This document shows positions 62,701 to 64,000 of a stretch of DNA of 64,000 nucleotides, piece after piece. Positions within the stretch are counted from its first letter, which is position 1. Each line of letters begins with the position of its first letter. Both the position numbers and the translations under genes were made by a program. Below the pieces are notes generated by a model that did no database searches, had not been told where the DNA came from, and saw only the letters and a program-made list of their open reading frames with translations. Source of the DNA: Ancylomarina salipaludis (lineage in GTDB: Bacteria; Bacteroidota; Bacteroidia; Bacteroidales; Marinifilaceae); assembly GCF_004122035.1 (NCBI RefSeq), contig NZ_SAXA01000003.1, positions 248,001 to 312,000 on the forward strand. The letters are read 5' to 3'.

Positions 62701-63127
62701 CGTAAATGTCTTTTCCCCCCTCATCCTTACCTTCTAAAGAATTGTCTGCAGAACGAAAGACGAAGGCCATTTTTAATATTTTTTCACCCTCGGCTACGCC
62801 ATAATATTCACGTACGCTAGGTGTGATTGTAAGTTGCCACTTATTGTTTCCGAGTGATGTTAATTTGTATTTTGCGCTGTTATCACCCCAGGTTGGTGCA
62901 TATTTCCAGTCGGTATCTGAGGTACTTTTATCGGTAATTACACCAGTGTGAGCATAAACATCTCCAGTGTAGTCCTTCAAACCTCCGGTTCCTAATGTAG
63001 CGTCATAAGTGATGGTTACTTCATTACTTTCAGTAGGAAAGGTGGGAGAGGTTGTGATAATCTGAGCCTGACTAATGAATGATATTAGCAGGAAAAGTAA
63101 GGTGAAATATGTGTAAAGTTTCTTCAT
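59744..63127 (-). CDS. GH13 alpha-amylase with T9SS sorting domain
   Basis: An 1127-residue secreted glycosidase. Order: signal peptide; N-terminal beta-domains (about 22-240); an early-set/CBM48-like domain (about 250-340; YVIGDFTNWKFNNTYQM); GH13 catalytic barrel (about 375-760); a C-terminal beta-domain; two homologous immunoglobulin-like repeats (about 855-955 and 960-1050, both with PVASNxxIxG and YRWYRADD/IQWYRADD); and a type IX secretion sorting domain (LNIYPNPVQDML ... LSRKVIKE). Catalytic residues are visible: D540 in DGFRFDF, E588 in VIFEHLSE and D648 in ESHDEE. It should hydrolyse alpha-glucans outside the cell. It lies next to a SusE/F-like gene. Confidence 0.93.
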   Translation of the reverse strand: MKKLYTYFTLLFLLISFISQAQIITTSPTFPTESNEVTITYDATLGTGGLKDYTGDVYAHTGVITDKSTSDTDWKYAPTWGDNSAKYKLTSLGNNKWQLTITPSVREYYGVAEGEKILKMAFVFRSADNSLEGKDEGGKDIYVEVSEGGLNVSFIAPTDNKIITKNEDLQIEVQSNASDNLTLYFDGIQNSTTNETTITTSVSTAMAGNHELVAVATKGLDEIRDTLHFFVREDVVSATIPTGVIPGINYIDDNTLTLALYAPKKEYIYVIGDFTNWKFNNTYQMKKDGDYFWLTIDNLTAGKEYIYQYVIDGDIKIADPYADKLLDPWNDQYISNTTYPNLIAYPSDKTSEIASVFQTAQTSYSWTDSGFTVPDKKDLVIYELHVRDFVSTGNIKTVKDTLDYLERLGVNAIELMPFNEFEGNDSWGYNPSFYFAPDKAYGTKEDYKAFVNECHKRGIAVLMDMVLNHSFGQSPFLRMYFDGTKPTAESPWYNVENNFENPDAHWGYDFNHTSQATKDLVDRINAYWMTEYHIDGFRFDFTKGFSNTPHSNSTDPWGSQYDQQRIDILERMATEIWNVKSDALVIFEHLSENSEEKELAAHGIMLWGNANHDYNEATKGYSSNFSWTSWKNRGWDGPKVVSYMESHDEERMMYRNLTEGSSLDGYNVRNLKTALSRIETATTFFLPIPGPKMIWQFGELGYDISIDQGGRTSKKPIHWEYQDDPNRKRVYQVFAALAKIKKEEIAFESSDFSLNTNQPLKQIEINHADMDIRIIGNFDVKTGNISPKFSKTGTWYDYFSGSEISVTDINVNIELAPGEYHIYTTKQLTTPNIISAPVASNILITGTAKENETLTASYSYSDINGDAEGTSIYRWYRADDVNGTNEIGITGATNITYTPGADDRYKFIRFSVTPVAQTGELFQGDIVYSTYSDKIVSLMNPPVASNLAISGEFIQDAVITASYTYTDGEGDTEGNSIIQWYRADDQSGTNESAIQGANALEYTIARKDVGRYLRFSVTPKAISGEYLIGTQVYSDYSDEIDYSTGIDDIVDEELNIYPNPVQDMLHLDNLTQVKRVSLYSLTGKTILYKNNPNSNEILDLSHLNQGVYIIVFDFQDNSRLSRKVIKE

Positions 63128-63170
63128 AGCAAGCTTCTTCTGTTGATTGAATCCTCTTATTATTTTAGAT

Positions 63171-63213
63171 TAAAAAATGCAATCAGCAACCAGATTAGTT
63201 ACTAATTGCATTT
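63171..63213 (-). terminator. Terminator candidate between starch genes
   Basis: AAATGCAAT (63175-63183) and ATTGCATTT (63205-63213) pair around a 21-base loop that includes a second small palindrome. A U-run follows on the minus strand, 44 bases before the amylase ATG. Confidence 0.6.
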
Positions 63214-63224
63214 AGTTATTTGAG

Positions 63225-63250
63225 ATAAGGTAGCCATATGGCTACCTTAT
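63225..63250. repeat. Perfect 26-base palindrome
   Basis: The arms ATAAGGTAGCC (63225-63235) and GGCTACCTTAT (63240-63250) flank ATAT, so the whole 26 bases are self-complementary. It lies 16 bases past the stop of the SusE/F-like gene. There is no U-run. It may be an RNA hairpin limiting decay or a protein site. Confidence 0.55.
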
Positions 63251-63266
63251 ATGCTTGTTATTTTTA

Positions 63267-64000
63267 TTACGGAGTTGTGATAGAACCAGCACCTGTTAAA
63301 AAGTTAAGAGAGATATTGTCACCTGCGGTAACATTTACTCTTGTCTGATCCCCTCCAGTTCCTCTAAATTCAATCATGCCATCAAGAACGATGAATTCAG
63401 CTTGCCACCAGTCACAGTTCAAGGTTGGAGCATCAACATACATTCTTAATTCTCCATCGTTAGGAACACCATCAAATTTGATCACTTTGTTGGCATTGTC
63501 AACTGTGAATAGATCGGCAGGATCTCCACCATCCCATCCACCGAATACATTACCCATCCCATAAACCTTAGGTTCGGCAATTTCGATAGTGTTATTTTCC
63601 AAATCAACAACAACCATGTAATAGCCTTCAGTTGAAGGAACAGGAATGTCGGTTCCTCCTTTAGTGTAGACACCATTGACAGCATCACCTTCTCTACCAA
63701 AGTCATTTGACCATGCTGGTTGAGGTGCACATTTAAAGTTACCACTACCTTTCATCCACACAATTTTCCAGAATAATTCAGGATGACTGTGAACAGGAAC
63801 AAATTGCAGTTTGTTTTTCCAATCCCAGTTCTCATCATCCGGACCAACACCATTACCTGTCATGTAGAGTTCTGTTGGGTAAACAGGTTTAGCTTCAATG
63901 GTATAAGTACCAGCATTAAGGTTGACTGTAATGTTGTAAACAGCATCAGCACCATCAAAAGTGATGTTATCATTCTTTCCTTTAGGAGCTAAGATACCTG
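63267..64000 (-). CDS. SusE/SusF-like starch-binding protein, C-terminal part
   Basis: Partial: the reading frame is open to the right edge (no stop from 64000 to 63267), giving about 244 C-terminal residues. Two related beta-sandwich modules are visible, opening with PTELYMTGNGVG and PKVYGMGNVFGGW. Each is rich in exposed Trp, in the style of SusE/SusF starch-binding modules; GTYTIEAKPV and GYYMVVVDLENNTIEIAEPKV link them. These proteins are surface lipoproteins that hold starch near the SusC transporter. An adjacent GH13 amylase supports the role. An internal ATG at 63863 is not the start. Confidence 0.82.
   Translation of the reverse strand, partial: GILAPKGKNDNITFDGADAVYNITVNLNAGTYTIEAKPVYPTELYMTGNGVGPDDENWDWKNKLQFVPVHSHPELFWKIVWMKGSGNFKCAPQPAWSNDFGREGDAVNGVYTKGGTDIPVPSTEGYYMVVVDLENNTIEIAEPKVYGMGNVFGGWDGGDPADLFTVDNANKVIKFDGVPNDGELRMYVDAPTLNCDWWQAEFIVLDGMIEFRGTGGDQTRVNVTAGDNISLNFLTGAGSITTP

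Overview
The window reads as chromosome of a low-GC Bacteroidota bacterium. The evidence is Bacteroidota-type promoters (TTTG-N19-TANNTTTG is intact upstream of the lacI-type gene), SusC/SusD pairs, a type IX secretion C-terminal sorting domain on the amylase, many lipobox lipoproteins, and families largely restricted to this phylum (VF530, BT_0820-type HAD, DUF3570/DUF4266, GH92). A free-living, probably marine Bacteroidales/Marinilabiliales-like organism is my inference; no rRNA is present to confirm it. I saw no insertion sequence, prophage, CRISPR array or origin.

Layout. 1-1.0 kb: 5' end of a biotin carboxylase (minus) and a VF530 protein. 1.1-7.6 kb: a GbsR/MarR-type repressor and a tripartite RND efflux pump that share the operator AGTTCG-N8-CGAACT. 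7.7-11.1 kb: Cu/Zn-type permease with a C-terminal HMA domain, divergent from a porin-like barrel and an FMN-binding protein. 11.1-16.8 kb: an orphan TPR histidine kinase and the nadBCA operon for quinolinate/NAD synthesis. 17-28 kb: housekeeping genes (TSUP permease, HD hydrolase, BFD-like ferredoxin, trxB, HAD phosphatase, tRNA-Pro, aspartate aminotransferase, DEAD-box helicase, CPBP protease).

27.1-47.8 kb is an apparently complete alpha-mannan utilisation locus, all on the minus strand: lacI, FHS-type MFS transporter, ROK sugar kinase, susC, susD, two GH92 mannosidases, two secreted BSP-family metallopeptidases with discoidin domains, a third GH92 carrying PA14, and mannose-6-phosphate isomerase. 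Together they would bind and debranch mannan or mannoprotein at the surface, import mannose, phosphorylate it and convert it to fructose-6-P. A 13-base sequence, CTAAATCGGTTTA, occurs upstream of both lacI and susC and is the likely LacI operator.

47.9-56.5 kb: YibE/F protein, alkaline phosphatase, acyl-CoA ligase, class V aminotransferase, metallophosphoesterase and an unrecognised lipoprotein. 56.6-59.6 kb is a compact, overlapping four-gene operon (thioredoxin, ApbE flavin transferase, DUF4266 lipoprotein, DUF3570 barrel). I consider it the best candidate for an under-described system. A perfect ApbE target motif lies in the FMN-binding protein at 10.5 kb, and a near-match lies in the DUF3570 barrel. 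59.7-64 kb begins a starch locus: a T9SS-exported GH13 amylase and part of a SusE/SusF-like starch-binding protein.
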